From Streptomyces sp. DvalAA-43 (GTDB lineage Bacteria > Actinomycetota > Actinomycetes > Streptomycetales > Streptomycetaceae), in the NCBI RefSeq assembly GCF_900091725.1, contig NZ_FMBW01000052.1:62001-126000 (forward strand): a stretch of DNA of 64,000 nucleotides, read 5' to 3'. Shown here in pieces: positions 43,643 to 54,826 of this stretch. Below the pieces are notes generated by a model. It searched no databases, had not been told where the DNA came from, and worked only from the letters and a program-made list of their open reading frames with translations. Numbering within the stretch: position 1 is the first letter of the stretch; each line of letters starts with the position of its first letter. A program made the translations under genes and the position numbers.

Positions 43643-46069
43643 TCAGACCGGCCGGAACCAGACCGTCGCCAGCGGCGGCAGCGTCAGCAGCAGGCTGCCG
43701 GGCCTGCCGTGCGCGGCCACCGGCTGCGGCTTCAGCGGATCGGGATGGCCCACACCGCTGCCCCCGTACCGCTCGGCGTCGGTGTTGAGGACCTCCGCCC
43801 AGGCGACCCGGTCCCCGAGCGGTTTCGGCACCCCCACCCGGTAGTCGTGCCGCACCACCGGGGAGAAGTTGCTGACGGCCAGCAGCGGCGCGCCGTGCGC
43901 GTCGTAGCGCAGGAAGGCGAAGACATTGTCCTCGGCCGCGCCGCCGTCCACCCAGTCGAAGCCCTCGGGGACGGTGTCGCGCTGCCAGAGCGCGGGGGTC
44001 TCGGCGTACACCGCGTTCAGCTCGGCGACCAGGGTGCGCACGCCCCGGTGATCGCTCTCCGCCGCGTACGAGGGATCGAGCAGCCACCAGTCAGGGCCGT
44101 GCCCCTCCGACCACTCCGCCCCCTGGGCGAACTCCTGTCCCATGAAGAGGAGTTGCTTGCCCGGATGGGCCCACATGAACCCGAGGTAGGCCCGGTGGTT
44201 GGCGCGCTGCTGCCACCAGTCGCCGGGCATCTTGGAGACCAGCGACCGCTTGCCGTGCACCACCTCGTCGTGTGAGATCGGCAGGACGTAGTTCTCGCTG
44301 TACGCGTACACCATCGAGAAGGTCATCTCGTTGTGGTGGTACTTGCGGTGCACCGGCTCCTTCGACACGTACTCCAGGGAGTCGTGCATCCAGCCCATGT
44401 TCCACTTCAGCCCGAAGCCGAGGCCCCCGAAGCCGCCGGGGCCGACATGGTGGGTGGCGCGGGTGACCCCGTCCCAGGCGGTGGACTCCTCGGCGATGGT
44501 CACCACGCCCGGATTGCGGCGGTAGACGGTGGCGTTCATCTCCTGGAGGAAGGCGACGGCGTCCAGATTCTCCCGTCCGCCGTGCTCGTTCGGGGACCAC
44601 TCGCCCTCCTCGCGCGAGTAGTCGAGATAGAGCATCGAGGCGACGGCGTCGACCCGCAGCCCGTCGATGTGGAACTCCTCGCACCAGTAAGTGGCGTTGG
44701 CCACCAGGAAGTTGCGCACCTCGGTACGCCCGAAGTCGAACTCCAGCGTGCCCCAGTCCGGATGCGCCGCCCGCGACGGATCGGAGTGCTCGTACAGCGG
44801 CCGGCCGTCGAACTCCGCCAGTGCCCAGTCGTCGCGCGGGAAGTGTGCGGGCACCCAGTCGACGATCACCCCGATCCCGGCCCGGTGCAGGCAATCGACG
44901 AGGAAACGGAAGTCGTCGGGTGTCCCCATGCGTGACGTGGGGGCGTAGAAACCGGTGACCTGATACCCCCAGGAACCGCCGAAGGGGTGCTCCGAGACCG
45001 GCATCAGCTCCACATGGGTGAACCCGAGATCCCTTACATAGGAGGGGAGTTGGTCGGCCAGCTGTCGGTAGGTGAGCCCCGGGCGCCAGGACGGCAGATG
45101 CACCTCGTACACCGACAGCGGCGCCTCGTGCACCGGGACGTCCCCGCGGTGAGCCATCCACTCCTGGTCCCGCCACTCGTGGTGCGAGGCCGTCACGATC
45201 GAGGCGTTGGCGGGTGGCACCTCGGTGTACCGGGCCATCGGGTCGGCGCGCAGCGTGTGCGAGCCGTCCGGGCGGCAGACATCGAACTTGTACAGCGCGC
45301 CCTCCCCGATCCCGGGCAGGAAGAGTTCCCACACCCCGGAGGAGCCGAGCGAACGCATCGGGAAGCCGGTGCCGTCCCAGTAGTTGAAGTCCCCGGCGAC
45401 CCGCACCCCGCGGGCGTCCGGGGCCCAGACGGTGAACCGGGTGCCCGCCACTCCCTGGTGCTCCATGGGCTGCGCGCCGAGGGCGGTCCACAGCTCCTCG
45501 TGCCGTCCCTCGCCGATCAGATGCAGATCGAGATCGCCGAGCGCGGGCAGGAAGCGGTACGGGTCCTCCACCTCGGACTCGGTGTCCCGGTAGGAGACCA
45601 GCAGCCGGTACTCCGGCGGCGCGGGCATCGGCAGCAGCCCGGAGAAGAAGCCGTCGCCGTCGTCGTGCAGCCGCGTCCGCACCCCCTCGGCGAGCACGGT
45701 CACCGACCGGGCGTACGGGCGCAGCACCCGGAGGGTCACACCGCCCCGGACCGGGTGGGCGCCGAGGAGGTCGTGCGGGGCGTGGTGTTCACCGGCGAGC
45801 AGCCGGCCCCGGTCGGCGTCGTCGAGCGGGGGCGCCTGCCGTACGCCCTGGCCGGCGGCGCTCCGGCGGGGGCGCGGGGACGGGGCGCCGGTCCGCTTGG
45901 CCGCCGGTTTCCTCCGTCCGGTCGGGGCGGCCGGTTCCGGCGACGGCGCCGCCACCGCCTCGGCCGGTTCCGGTGGCGTGGAGGCCGTCGAGGCCCCGGG
46001 TGCCGGTGGCGGGGTCCGGGGGGCCTCGGTGGGGGCGGGTGTGCGGCGGGACGGCTTGCGGGCGGTCAC
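43643..46069 (-). CDS. glgB: 1,4-alpha-glucan branching enzyme
   Basis: This 808-aa GH13 enzyme introduces alpha-1,6 branches into the linear glucan made by GlgE. A Pro/Ala/Arg-rich disordered extension (residues 1 to about 85) precedes the N-terminal carbohydrate-binding modules. The barrel has catalytic Asp in [17 protein letters not shown], Glu in [10 protein letters not shown] and the Asp in [12 protein letters not shown]. The GTG start at 46069 has GGAGG 8 nt upstream. It is last in the glgE-treS-pep2-glgB row, 73 bp after pep2. Confidence 0.95.
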   Translation of the reverse strand: MTARKPSRRTPAPTEAPRTPPPAPGASTASTPPEPAEAVAAPSPEPAAPTGRRKPAAKRTGAPSPRPRRSAAGQGVRQAPPLDDADRGRLLAGEHHAPHDLLGAHPVRGGVTLRVLRPYARSVTVLAEGVRTRLHDDGDGFFSGLLPMPAPPEYRLLVSYRDTESEVEDPYRFLPALGDLDLHLIGEGRHEELWTALGAQPMEHQGVAGTRFTVWAPDARGVRVAGDFNYWDGTGFPMRSLGSSGVWELFLPGIGEGALYKFDVCRPDGSHTLRADPMARYTEVPPANASIVTASHHEWRDQEWMAHRGDVPVHEAPLSVYEVHLPSWRPGLTYRQLADQLPSYVRDLGFTHVELMPVSEHPFGGSWGYQVTGFYAPTSRMGTPDDFRFLVDCLHRAGIGVIVDWVPAHFPRDDWALAEFDGRPLYEHSDPSRAAHPDWGTLEFDFGRTEVRNFLVANATYWCEEFHIDGLRVDAVASMLYLDYSREEGEWSPNEHGGRENLDAVAFLQEMNATVYRRNPGVVTIAEESTAWDGVTRATHHVGPGGFGGLGFGLKWNMGWMHDSLEYVSKEPVHRKYHHNEMTFSMVYAYSENYVLPISHDEVVHGKRSLVSKMPGDWWQQRANHRAYLGFMWAHPGKQLLFMGQEFAQGAEWSEGHGPDWWLLDPSYAAESDHRGVRTLVAELNAVYAETPALWQRDTVPEGFDWVDGGAAEDNVFAFLRYDAHGAPLLAVSNFSPVVRHDYRVGVPKPLGDRVAWAEVLNTDAERYGGSGVGHPDPLKPQPVAAHGRPGSLLLTLPPLATVWFRPV

Positions 46070-46142
46070 GGGGACGGCCTCCTCGGAGGGGGTTGAGGGG
46101 GAGCGAAGGGAGGGCGGGGGTGGGGCGGTACGTGCCGGGCCG

Positions 46143-47543
46143 TCAGTCGTCGGCGGCGGCCAGGCGGTGGATCGCGGCCATCGGGACCGGGAGCCAGTCG
46201 GGCCGGTGCCGTGCCTCGTACAGCACCTCGTACACCGCCTTGTCGGTCTCATGGGCGCGCAGCAGCTCCGGTTCGCTGCGCGGGTCGACGCCCGCGGCCT
46301 CGGCGTACCCCTCGCAGTAGGCGGTCCGGCAGCGGGCCGCCCAGTCGGCGTTCCACGGGCGGTGCGAGCGGGCCGCGTAGTCGAAGGAGCGGAGCATTCC
46401 GGCGACATCGCGCACCGGGAGCTGCGGCCGACGGCGTTCGGGCAGGGGCCGGGCCGGTTCGCCCTCGAAGTCGATCAGTGACCAGAAACCGTCGGCCGCG
46501 CGCAGCGTCTGGCCGAGATGGAGATCGCCGTGTACCCGCTGGGCCGCCCAGTCGCGTCCCCGGTGTCCCAGCGCGGCCACCGCGTCGAAGGCGGTACGCA
46601 GCCCGGGGACGTACGGCACGAGCTCCGGCACCGCCTCGGCGGCGGCCTCCAGCCGGCGCAGCATCGAGGCGGCGAGGCGCTCGGTCTGGGCGCTTCGCAG
46701 GGCGGGCGTCGGCAGCGCGGCGGCGAGCGCGGTGTGGACCTCGGCGGTGGCCCGGCCCAGGGCGTGGGCCTCGGCGGTGAAGTCCAGGCCCCCGGCCAGG
46801 GCGCGCAGGGCGAGCCGCCAGCCGTCCTCGGCGCCGCTCAGGAACGGCTGGAGCACACCGAGGGTGAGCGGCCGGGGGGTGGTGGCCTCGAACCAGGCGA
46901 CCGGGGCGGGCACCCGGCCGCAGCCCTCCCGCGCGAGCGCCAGCGGCAGCTCCAGATCGGGGTTGGTGCCGGGGAAGATCCGGCGGAAGATCTTGAGGAT
47001 GTAGGCGTTGCCGTAGACGAGCGAGGTGTTGGACTGCTCGGTGTCGAGCAGCCGCGGTGCGAGTTCCGCGGCGATGGTCCGGCCGCCCCGGCCGAAGCGC
47101 AGGGCGCCGAGGGTGCCGGGGGTACGGAATCGTTCCAGCAGGAGCCCGGCCAGGTGCGGGTCGTGCAGCCCCTCGTAGACGGTGCGGCCGGCGAGCGGCC
47201 CTTCGGTCACCCGGCCGATGAGCGCGGGCGCCAGCCGGGGCGGCAGCACGGCCCGTACGCCGAGCAGCAGCTGGTAGCAGTCGTCCGGCGACTGCGCGGG
47301 CGTGGCCGGCTGGTGCGCCCGGACCAGCAGATGGAGCAGTCCGGTGCCGGTTCCCGCGGCGACGGAACCGGTGCCCACCGGCAGTATCTCGGTCGCCGAC
47401 ACCAGCGAGAACGCGGTGACGGGCCGCCCCTTGCCCGCGAACCACCGCTGCCGGGGCAGCCATTCGTGCAGCAGGGGGGCGAGAGACGGGAGCAGAGCTG
47501 TGCTGTCGGTCAGGGCGACCCGAGTGGATGCAGCCTCCGACAT
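46143..47543 (-). CDS. pep2: Maltokinase
   Basis: This 466-aa aminoglycoside-phosphotransferase-like kinase makes maltose 1-phosphate from maltose and ATP, feeding GlgE. The N-terminal cap [19 protein letters not shown] is typical of Pep2/Mak. The catalytic loop is [17 protein letters not shown], and the metal motif [17 protein letters not shown] follows. Start is ATG 47543 with GGAAAGG upstream. In some actinobacteria the gene is fused to treS; here the two are separate with a 228-bp gap. Confidence 0.94.
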   Translation of the reverse strand: MSEAASTRVALTDSTALLPSLAPLLHEWLPRQRWFAGKGRPVTAFSLVSATEILPVGTGSVAAGTGTGLLHLLVRAHQPATPAQSPDDCYQLLLGVRAVLPPRLAPALIGRVTEGPLAGRTVYEGLHDPHLAGLLLERFRTPGTLGALRFGRGGRTIAAELAPRLLDTEQSNTSLVYGNAYILKIFRRIFPGTNPDLELPLALAREGCGRVPAPVAWFEATTPRPLTLGVLQPFLSGAEDGWRLALRALAGGLDFTAEAHALGRATAEVHTALAAALPTPALRSAQTERLAASMLRRLEAAAEAVPELVPYVPGLRTAFDAVAALGHRGRDWAAQRVHGDLHLGQTLRAADGFWSLIDFEGEPARPLPERRRPQLPVRDVAGMLRSFDYAARSHRPWNADWAARCRTAYCEGYAEAAGVDPRSEPELLRAHETDKAVYEVLYEARHRPDWLPVPMAAIHRLAAADD

Positions 47544-47771
47544 GGCATCGCGTCCTTTCCCCGGGCACACCACAGGATGCGAAGAGTGTCCCGGATTGCG
47601 GCAATAGCTGTCCGGCTGTGCGGGACGTGTCGGGTCAGGATGGTCCGTACGGACTCGACTCGATGGGATCGAAACGCCAGAGGGGGCCCGGAAGGGGCCG
47701 TACGTGTGCGGTGTGGAGGAAGGTGCCCCGTGCGGGGCGGCGGAAACCGCCCCGCGGTGGGTGGTGCGCGG

Positions 47772-49478
47772 TCAGCTCGGTGGCGCGTCCTTGCGCATCC
47801 GGAACCAGTAGAAGCCGTGCCCCGCGAGGGTCAGCAGGTAGGGCCACTGGCCGACGGAGGGGAAGCGCACCCCGCCGATCAGCTCCACCGGATGGCGCCC
47901 GGCGAACGACCGCAGATCGAGTTCCGTCGGCTGCGCGAACCGCGAGAAGTTGTGCACGCACAGCACGAGATCGTCGCCGTGCTCACGGGTGAAGGCGAGC
48001 ACGGCCGGGTTGGACGACGGCAGCTCGTTGTACGAGCCGAGGCCGAAGGCGGGGTTCTGCTTGCGGATCTCGATCATCCGCCGCGTCCAGTGCAGCAGCG
48101 ACGACGGGGACGCCATCGACGCCTCGACATTGGTGACCTGGTAGCCGTAGACCGGATCCATGATCGTGGGGAGGTAGAGCCGCCCCGGGTCGCTGGAGGA
48201 GAACCCGGCGTTCCGGTCGGGCGTCCACTGCATCGGGGTGCGTACGGCGTCCCGGTCACCGAGCCAGATGTTGTCGCCCATCCCGATCTCGTCCCCGTAG
48301 TACAGGATCGGGGAGCCGGGCAGGGACAGCAGCAGCGCGGTGAACAGCTCGATCTGGTTGCGGTCGTTGTCCAGCAGCGGTGCGAGCCGCCGCCGGATGC
48401 CGATGTTGGCCCGCATCCGCGGATCCTTGGCGTACTCCGCGTACATGTAGTCCCGCTCTTCGTCCGTGACCATTTCGAGGGTGAGCTCGTCGTGGTTGCG
48501 CAGGAAGATGCCCCACTGGCAGTTCTGCGGGATCGCCGGAGTCTTGGCCAGGATCTCGGAGACCGGGTAGCGGCTCTCGCGCCGCACGGCCATGAAGATC
48601 CGCGGCATCACGGGGAAGTGGAACGCCATGTGGCACTCGTCGCCGCCCGCCTGGTAGTCGCCGAAGTAGTCGACGACGTCCTCCGGCCACTGGTTGGCCT
48701 CGGCGAGCAGCACGGTGTCCGGGTAGTGCGCGTCGATCTCCTTGCGGACCCGCTTGAGGAAGTCGTGCGTCTCCGGGAGGTTCTCGCAGTTGGTGCCCTC
48801 GCGCTGGTAGAGGTACGGCACGGCGTCCACCCGGAAGCCGTCGATGCCGAGGTCCAGCCAGAAGCGGAGCGCGGAGATGATCTCCTCCTGCACCGCCGGG
48901 TTCTCGTAGTTGAGATCGGGCTGGTGGGAGAAGAACCGGTGCCAGTAGTACTGCTTGCGCACCGGGTCGAAGGTCCAGTTGGACGTCTCCGTGTCCACGA
49001 AGATGATCCGGGCGTCCGGGAACTGCTTGTCGTCGTCGGCCCAGACGTAGTAGTCGCCGTACGGTCCCTCCGGGTCCGTGCGGGACTGCTGGAACCAGTC
49101 GTGCTGATCGCTCGTGTGGTTCATGACGAAGTCGATGATCACGCGCATCCCGCGCTGGTGCGCGGCGTCGACGAACTCCACGAAGTCGGCCAGATCACCG
49201 AACTCCGGCAGCACGGCGGTGTAGTCGGAGACGTCGTAACCGCCGTCGCGCAGCGGTGACTTGAAGAACGGCGGCAGCCAGAGGCAGTCGACGCCCAGCC
49301 ACTGCAGATAGTCCAGTTTGGCGGTGATGCCCTTGAGGTCGCCGATGCCGTCGCCGTTGGAGTCCTGGAAGGACCTGACGAGGACCTCGTAGAAGACGGC
49401 GCGCTTGAACCAGTCGGGATCGCGGTCCTTGGCCGGGGTGTCCTCGAAGGTGTCGTGGACGGGCTCATTGACGATCAT
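47772..49478 (-). CDS. treS: Trehalose synthase (maltose alpha-D-glucosyltransferase)
   Basis: This 568-aa GH13 enzyme interconverts trehalose and maltose. The barrel motifs are present: [28 protein letters not shown] (nucleophile Asp), [17 protein letters not shown] (acid/base Glu) and [13 protein letters not shown]. Its maltose is the substrate of Pep2. The start ATG overlaps the glgE stop (ATGA), so glgE and treS are coupled. In mycobacteria TreS and Pep2 form a complex, and the same is plausible here. Confidence 0.95.
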   Translation of the reverse strand: MIVNEPVHDTFEDTPAKDRDPDWFKRAVFYEVLVRSFQDSNGDGIGDLKGITAKLDYLQWLGVDCLWLPPFFKSPLRDGGYDVSDYTAVLPEFGDLADFVEFVDAAHQRGMRVIIDFVMNHTSDQHDWFQQSRTDPEGPYGDYYVWADDDKQFPDARIIFVDTETSNWTFDPVRKQYYWHRFFSHQPDLNYENPAVQEEIISALRFWLDLGIDGFRVDAVPYLYQREGTNCENLPETHDFLKRVRKEIDAHYPDTVLLAEANQWPEDVVDYFGDYQAGGDECHMAFHFPVMPRIFMAVRRESRYPVSEILAKTPAIPQNCQWGIFLRNHDELTLEMVTDEERDYMYAEYAKDPRMRANIGIRRRLAPLLDNDRNQIELFTALLLSLPGSPILYYGDEIGMGDNIWLGDRDAVRTPMQWTPDRNAGFSSSDPGRLYLPTIMDPVYGYQVTNVEASMASPSSLLHWTRRMIEIRKQNPAFGLGSYNELPSSNPAVLAFTREHGDDLVLCVHNFSRFAQPTELDLRSFAGRHPVELIGGVRFPSVGQWPYLLTLAGHGFYWFRMRKDAPPS

Positions 49479-51628
49479 GGTGTGGGTGACCCTCCGGTCG
49501 GCGGGGACGGTCGCAGGACGACGATGTGCGCGGGCGTGACGCCCGGCTCTAGGCGCACATAGAAGGTCCTGCCCCAGTGATAGGTGTCGCCGGTGAGCTC
49601 GTCGCGCACCGGCATGCGCTCGTGCCGGTCGAGGCCGAGTCGCGGCATGTCCAACGAGACCGTGGCCTCGTGGGTGTGGTGCGGGTCGAGGTTGACGACC
49701 ACCAGAACGATGTTCGAACCCGAACGCTTGCTGTACGCGATCAACGCGTCGTCGTCGGTGGAGTGGAAGTGCACGTCACGCAGCTGCTGCAGAGCGGGGT
49801 TGCGGCGCCTGACGCGGTTGAGCGCGGTGATGAGCGGGGCCAGTGAACGGCCCTCGCGCTCCGCCGACTCCCAGTCCCTGGGGCGGATCTCGTACTTCTC
49901 CGAGTCGAGGTACTCCTCACTGCCGGGCCGGACCGGGGTGTTCTCGCACAGCTCGTAGCCCGCGTACACACCCCAGGAGGGGGAGAGCGTCGCGGCGAGG
50001 ACGGCCCGCGTCTCGAAGGCCGGGCGGCCTCCGTCCTGGAGATAGCCGGACAGGATGTCCGGCGTGTTCACGAAGAAATTGGGCCGCATGTAGGAAGCGG
50101 TGTCGCCCGACAACTCCGTGACATATTCGGTGATTTCCTGCCGGGTGTTGCGCCAGGTGAAATACGTGTAGGACTGCTGGAATCCGATGGCGGCGAGTGT
50201 CTTCATCATCGCCGGCCGGGTGAATGCCTCGGCCAGGAAGATCACATCGGGATCGGTCCGGTTGATGTCCGTGATCACCCGCTCCCAGAAGATCACCGGT
50301 TTGGTGTGCGGATTGTCGACGCGGAAGATCCGGATCCCGTGGTCCATCCAGAACCGCAGAATACGCACGGTCTCGGCGACCAGTCCGTCCAGATCCTTGT
50401 CGAAGGCGATCGGGTAGATGTCCTGGTATTTCTTCGGGGGATTCTCGGCATAGGCGATCGTGCCGTCCGCGCGATGGTGGAACCACTCCGGGTGTTTCTC
50501 CACCCAGGGATGGTCGGGAGAGCACTGGAGCGCGAAATCGAGTGCGATCTCCATGCGCAGTTTCCGGGCCGCCGCGACGAAATGATCGAAGTCGTCGAGG
50601 GTGCCGAGATCGGGATGGACGGCGTCGTGGCCGCCCTCGGGCGAGCCGATCGCCCAGGGCACCCCCACGTCGTGGGGGGCGGGGGAGAGCGAGTTGTTGG
50701 GGCCCTTGCGGTGGGTGGTGCCGATGGGGTGGACGGGCGGGAGGTAGACCACGTCGAAGCCCATCGCGGCGACCGCGGGCAGCCGCTCGGCCGCCGTGCG
50801 GAAGGTGCCGCCGACGACCCTCGCCGGCTTCCGGGCCCTGCCCTTCTGCGCCCGCCTCGCCGGTTCGACCCGGGCGCCCTCCGAGCGCGGGAACAGCTCG
50901 TACCAGGAGCCGAACAGGGCCCGCCGCCGCTCGACCACCAGCGGCAGCGGCGGGGACGCGCTGACCAGTTCGCGCAGCGGATGACGGGCGAGCGCGGCCT
51001 CCGCCTCGGGGGTGAGGGCCGCGGCCAGCCGCGCGGCGGCCGGGCGGGAGGCGTCGCGCAGCGCGTCGACGGCGGCCAGCACCGCCTCCCGCCCGTCCCG
51101 CTTCGGTACGCCCTCGGCGGCCCGCTCGTACAGCTCGGCACCCTCCGCCAGCACCAGCGCGGTGTCGATCCCCGCCGGAATCTTGATCCGGGCGTGCTGC
51201 CGCCAGGTGGTGACCGGATCGCTCCAGCCCTCGACCGTGTACGTCCAGCGGCCCTCGGAGTCCGGGGTGACGTCGGCGCCCCAGCGGTCGGTGCCGGGGG
51301 CGAGCTCGCGCATCGGAGTCCACGGGCCGGGCCGCCCGCTCGGGTCCGCCAGGACGACATTGGCGGCGACGGCCTCGTGCCCCTCGCGGAAGACGGTCGC
51401 GGTGACCTGGAAGGTCTCACCGGCGACGGCCTTGGCGGGCCTCCTGCCGCAGTCGACGAGAGGGCGGACGTCGAGGACGGGAATGCGACCGATCATGGAA
51501 TCACCTGGGGACTGGGGTTCGGGCCGAACCGGGCGCGGCACAGTGGCGGAGGGCGAAAAGCGCACACCGCTACCGATGGGGTCCGTCCTTTCTAGCTGCT
51601 CCGTCGACGACTGATGGGGTCTGGGCAT
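49475..51628 (-). CDS. glgE: Alpha-1,4-glucan:maltose-1-phosphate maltosyltransferase
   Basis: This 717-aa GH13_3 enzyme extends alpha-glucan with maltosyl units from maltose 1-phosphate. Key sequences are [19 protein letters not shown] (nucleophile Asp) and [14 protein letters not shown] (Glu), with [15 protein letters not shown] and ELCENTP. The ATG at 51628 has AGGAGCGGCC just upstream. An internal ATG at 51496 ([12 protein letters not shown], with AGGTGATT) would give 673 aa, close to the S. coelicolor enzyme length as I remember it; either or both may be used. It is divergent from glgP and leads the operon that ends with glgB. Confidence 0.95.
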   Translation of the reverse strand: MPRPHQSSTEQLERTDPIGSGVRFSPSATVPRPVRPEPQSPGDSMIGRIPVLDVRPLVDCGRRPAKAVAGETFQVTATVFREGHEAVAANVVLADPSGRPGPWTPMRELAPGTDRWGADVTPDSEGRWTYTVEGWSDPVTTWRQHARIKIPAGIDTALVLAEGAELYERAAEGVPKRDGREAVLAAVDALRDASRPAAARLAAALTPEAEAALARHPLRELVSASPPLPLVVERRRALFGSWYELFPRSEGARVEPARRAQKGRARKPARVVGGTFRTAAERLPAVAAMGFDVVYLPPVHPIGTTHRKGPNNSLSPAPHDVGVPWAIGSPEGGHDAVHPDLGTLDDFDHFVAAARKLRMEIALDFALQCSPDHPWVEKHPEWFHHRADGTIAYAENPPKKYQDIYPIAFDKDLDGLVAETVRILRFWMDHGIRIFRVDNPHTKPVIFWERVITDINRTDPDVIFLAEAFTRPAMMKTLAAIGFQQSYTYFTWRNTRQEITEYVTELSGDTASYMRPNFFVNTPDILSGYLQDGGRPAFETRAVLAATLSPSWGVYAGYELCENTPVRPGSEEYLDSEKYEIRPRDWESAEREGRSLAPLITALNRVRRRNPALQQLRDVHFHSTDDDALIAYSKRSGSNIVLVVVNLDPHHTHEATVSLDMPRLGLDRHERMPVRDELTGDTYHWGRTFYVRLEPGVTPAHIVVLRPSPPTGGSPTP

Positions 51629-51646
51629 GGCCGCTCCTGTCCGCAT

Positions 51647-51859
51647 TCACTCGAATGGCAGTCGAATGAGCTGAGCACGGGTATGTTGCGCGGATGTGAA
51701 CCGGATGAACTCCACGCCCGCGGATGTCTCGAATTCGTGCTGCATTCGGGCGGCATTCATCTGGTGCCCGGCGCGCACTCGGGCTGTGTACCGAAGGGGC
51801 TCCGCCGCGATTCCGGTGGGCCGATCCGGTGATTCTGTCAACTGCTCGGTCGTATTCAT
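51647..51859 (-). CDS. Possible small protein upstream of glgE
   Basis: An open frame of 70 codons starts MNTTEQLTESPDRPTGIAAE and ends 18 bp before the preferred glgE start. Third-position GC is only about 70%, well below neighbouring genes, and the ribosome site is weak. It could be a genuine short regulatory or leader peptide, or a chance frame in a leader region. No family was recognised. Confidence 0.3.
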   Translation of the reverse strand: MNTTEQLTESPDRPTGIAAEPLRYTARVRAGHQMNAARMQHEFETSAGVEFIRFTSAQHTRAQLIRLPFE

Positions 51860-52130
51860 GACGACCTGTTCGCACCGGGTTCCGACCCGTGTGCGCGGGC
51901 TCGTCGGCGGCCTTTCGGACGCCACTGGGCAGCTTTCCCCTTGGTGCGGAGCGCCACAAGACCGGACGGGGGAGGGGAATCGGCCATTACCTGTGTGGTC
52001 CATGGGCCCGGAGGGGCCGTGCGGTAATCCGGTTACGCATGGGGCGGGGCCCGCCGCCGACGGCGACGGAGCGCCGCGCACCGCGGTGCGTCCCCTCGGA
52101 TCCGTACACCCCCCTGTAAAGGTGGAACAC
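51860..52130. promoter_or_regulatory. Divergent glgE/glgP promoter region
   Basis: No convincing gene is seen. The region is mildly less GC-rich than average. AAAGGTGG precedes the glgP GTG by about 6 nt. No clear operator was recognised. Confidence 0.4.
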
Positions 52131-54734
52131 GTGAAGGCCATTCGTCGGTTCACCGTGCGCCCCGTCCTCCCCGAACCCCTCCGACCGCTCAGCGACCTCG
52201 CCCACAATCTGCGCTGGTCCTGGCACACCGAGACCCGTGAGCTGTTCCAGGCCGTCGACCCGGAGGTCCGGCGGACGGCGGATTGCGATCCCGTGCGGCT
52301 GCTCGGTGCCGTGTCCGCCGGACGCCTCGCCGAGCTGGCCCGGGACCAGCGGTTCCTGCACCGTCTGGCCGAGGTCTCCCAGGACCTCCGGGACTATCTG
52401 GACGGACCCAGGTGGTACCAGGAACAGCAGGCGCGGGGAGCCGAACTCCCCTCCGCCGTCGCCTACTTCTCGCCCGAGTTCGGCGTGACCGCCGCCCTTC
52501 CCCAGTACTCCGGGGGGCTCGGCATCCTCGCCGGTGACCATCTCAAGGCCGCCAGCGATCTCGGCGTCCCCCTCGTCGGGGTCGGCCTGCTCTACCGGCA
52601 CGGCTACTTCCGCCAGAGCCTTTCGCGCGACGGCTGGCAGCAGGAGCACTACCCGGTGCTCGACCCCAACGAGCTCCCCCTCGACCTGCTTCGCGAGGCC
52701 GACGGCACCCCGAGCAGGGTGGTGCTGGCGCTCCCCGGCGGACGCTCGTTGCACGCCCACATCTGGCAGGCCCGGGTCGGCCGCGTACCGCTGCTGATGC
52801 TCGACTCCGACGTGGAGGAGAACGCGCCGGGCGAACGCGAGGTGACCGACCGGCTGTACGGCGGCGGCAGCGAGCACCGGTTCCTCCAGGAGATGCTCCT
52901 CGGCATCGGCGGCGTACGGGCGGTACGGACGTACTGCCGCCTCACCGGACACCCGGACCCCGAGGTGTTCCACACCAACGAGGGGCACGCCGGCTTCCTC
53001 GGACTCGAACGCATCCGGGAACTCTCCGGCACCGGACTCGACTTCGACTCCGCGATGGAGTCCGTACGGGCCGGCACGGTCTTCACCACCCACACCCCCG
53101 TGCCCGCCGGGATCGACCGCTTCGACCGGGAGCTCGTCGCCCGGCACTTCGGCGACGACGGCGAACTCCCGGGCGTGTCCGCCGAACGCATCCTGCAACT
53201 GGGCACGGAGACCTACCCCGGCGGCGAGCCCGGACTCTTCAACATGGCGGTGATGGGACTGCGGCTCGCCCAGCGGGCCAACGGGGTCTCCACCCTCCAC
53301 GGCTCGGTCAGCCGCGAGATGTTCGCCGGGCTGTGGCCGGGCTTCGACGCGGCCGAGGTGCCGATCACCTCGGTGACCAACGGGGTCCACGCCCCCACCT
53401 GGGTCGCGCCCGAGGTCCTCGCGCTGCGCGACCGCTACGGCGCCACACCCGGACGCTGGGACTCCGCCGCCGAGGTCCCGGACCGGGAGCTGTGGGAGCT
53501 GCGCGGCACCCTGCGCGGGCAGCTGGTCACCGAGGTGCGCGAGCGGCTGCACGCCTCCTGGCGCGCCCGGGGCGCCGAGCCGGCCGAGCTCGGCTGGATC
53601 GACGGCGTGCTCGACCCGGACGTGCTGACGATCGGCTTCGCCCGGCGCGTCCCCTCGTACAAGCGGCTGACGCTGATGCTGCGCGACCGCGACCGGCTGC
53701 GGGAGCTGCTGCTCCACCCGACCCGCCCGGTCCAGATCGTCGTCGCGGGCAAGGCCCACCCCGCCGACGACGGCGGGAAGCGCCTGGTGCAGGAACTGGT
53801 GCGGTTCTCCGACGATCCCCGGGTGCGCCACCGCATCGTGTTCCTGCCGGACTACGGGATGGCCATGGCGCGGAAGCTCTACCCGGGCTGCGACGTATGG
53901 CTGAACAACCCGCTGCGCCCGCTGGAGGCCTGCGGTACGAGCGGGATGAAGGCCGCGCTCAACGGCTGCCTCAACCTCTCGGTGCTCGACGGCTGGTGGG
54001 ACGAGTGGTTCGAGCCGGACTTCGGCTGGGCGATCCCGACCGCCGACGGTCTGGCCCTGGACGAGGACCGCCGGGACGACCTGGAGGCGGCCGCCCTCTA
54101 CGAGCTGATCGAGGACCGGATCGCGCCGCGCTTCTACGACCGGGGCGCCGAGGGGCTGCCGGAGCGCTGGACCGAGATGGTCCGCCGCACCCTGGGCACG
54201 CTCGGTCCCAAGGTGCTGGCCGGGCGGATGGTGTGCGAGTACGTGGAGCGGCTGTACGCGCCCGCCGCGCTCGCCCGGCGTGCGCTGGATCCCGGGACGG
54301 CGCGCGGGCTCGCCGACTGGAAGGCCAGGATCCGTGCCGCCTGGCCGCGGGTGGCCGTCGACCATGTGGAGGCCGTGGCGCTCACGGCGGCGGACGGCTC
54401 GGCCGAGCTGGGGGCGGCGCCGACGCTCCGGGTCAGGGTCGGCCTCGGGGCGCTGGAGCCGGGCGATGTGGAGGTGCAGGCGGTGGCCGGCCGGGTGGAC
54501 GCCGCCGACGGGATCTCGGACGCCCAGGTCTTCCCGCTGAAACCGGCGGGCGGCCAGGACCTGGAGGGCCGCTGGCTCTACGAGGGTCCGCTCGTCCTCG
54601 ACCGCACCGGGCCGTACGGCTACACGGTGCGGGTGCTTCCGGCCCATCCGCTGCTGGCGTCCGGGGCGGAACTCGGCCTGGTGGCGCTGCCCGCGGAGGC
54701 GGCGGGGGACGGCGCGGGCGTGCTGATGCGCTGA
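52131..54734 (+). CDS. glgP: Alpha-glucan phosphorylase
   Basis: This 867-aa GT35 enzyme releases glucose 1-phosphate from alpha-glucan, the degradative counterpart of the divergent glgE operon. The N-terminus VKAIRRFTVRPVLPEPLRPLSDLAHNLRWSWHTETR is that of the short actinobacterial/archaeal-type glycogen phosphorylases. HTNEGHAGFLGLERI, EACGTSGMKAALNG (PLP and phosphate region) and DGWWDEWF are conserved. The GTG start is supported by AAAGGTGG. A C-terminal beta domain (after about residue 740) follows the catalytic core. Confidence 0.94.
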   Translation: MKAIRRFTVRPVLPEPLRPLSDLAHNLRWSWHTETRELFQAVDPEVRRTADCDPVRLLGAVSAGRLAELARDQRFLHRLAEVSQDLRDYLDGPRWYQEQQARGAELPSAVAYFSPEFGVTAALPQYSGGLGILAGDHLKAASDLGVPLVGVGLLYRHGYFRQSLSRDGWQQEHYPVLDPNELPLDLLREADGTPSRVVLALPGGRSLHAHIWQARVGRVPLLMLDSDVEENAPGEREVTDRLYGGGSEHRFLQEMLLGIGGVRAVRTYCRLTGHPDPEVFHTNEGHAGFLGLERIRELSGTGLDFDSAMESVRAGTVFTTHTPVPAGIDRFDRELVARHFGDDGELPGVSAERILQLGTETYPGGEPGLFNMAVMGLRLAQRANGVSTLHGSVSREMFAGLWPGFDAAEVPITSVTNGVHAPTWVAPEVLALRDRYGATPGRWDSAAEVPDRELWELRGTLRGQLVTEVRERLHASWRARGAEPAELGWIDGVLDPDVLTIGFARRVPSYKRLTLMLRDRDRLRELLLHPTRPVQIVVAGKAHPADDGGKRLVQELVRFSDDPRVRHRIVFLPDYGMAMARKLYPGCDVWLNNPLRPLEACGTSGMKAALNGCLNLSVLDGWWDEWFEPDFGWAIPTADGLALDEDRRDDLEAAALYELIEDRIAPRFYDRGAEGLPERWTEMVRRTLGTLGPKVLAGRMVCEYVERLYAPAALARRALDPGTARGLADWKARIRAAWPRVAVDHVEAVALTAADGSAELGAAPTLRVRVGLGALEPGDVEVQAVAGRVDAADGISDAQVFPLKPAGGQDLEGRWLYEGPLVLDRTGPYGYTVRVLPAHPLLASGAELGLVALPAEAAGDGAGVLMR

Positions 54735-54762
54735 GGGGCCGCCCGGTGGGCTCCGACACGGA

Positions 54763-54798
54763 ACCGCCCGGCAGGGGCGTGAGCTCCTGCCGGGCGGT
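54763..54798. terminator. Bidirectional terminator between glgP and the metalloprotease gene
   Basis: ACCGCCCGGCAGG and CCTGCCGGGCGGT form a perfect 13-bp stem with a 10-nt loop. Confidence 0.88.
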
Positions 54799-54826
54799 GG
54801 TCACCGGTTCATGACCGGTGGGGGGT

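Noticed and set aside
46518-49259. 913-codon plus-strand frame over pep2 and treS
   Set aside because: Antisense shadow; the minus-strand genes have complete catalytic motifs.
51987-54647. 886-codon minus-strand frame over glgP
   Set aside because: Antisense shadow of a clear phosphorylase gene.
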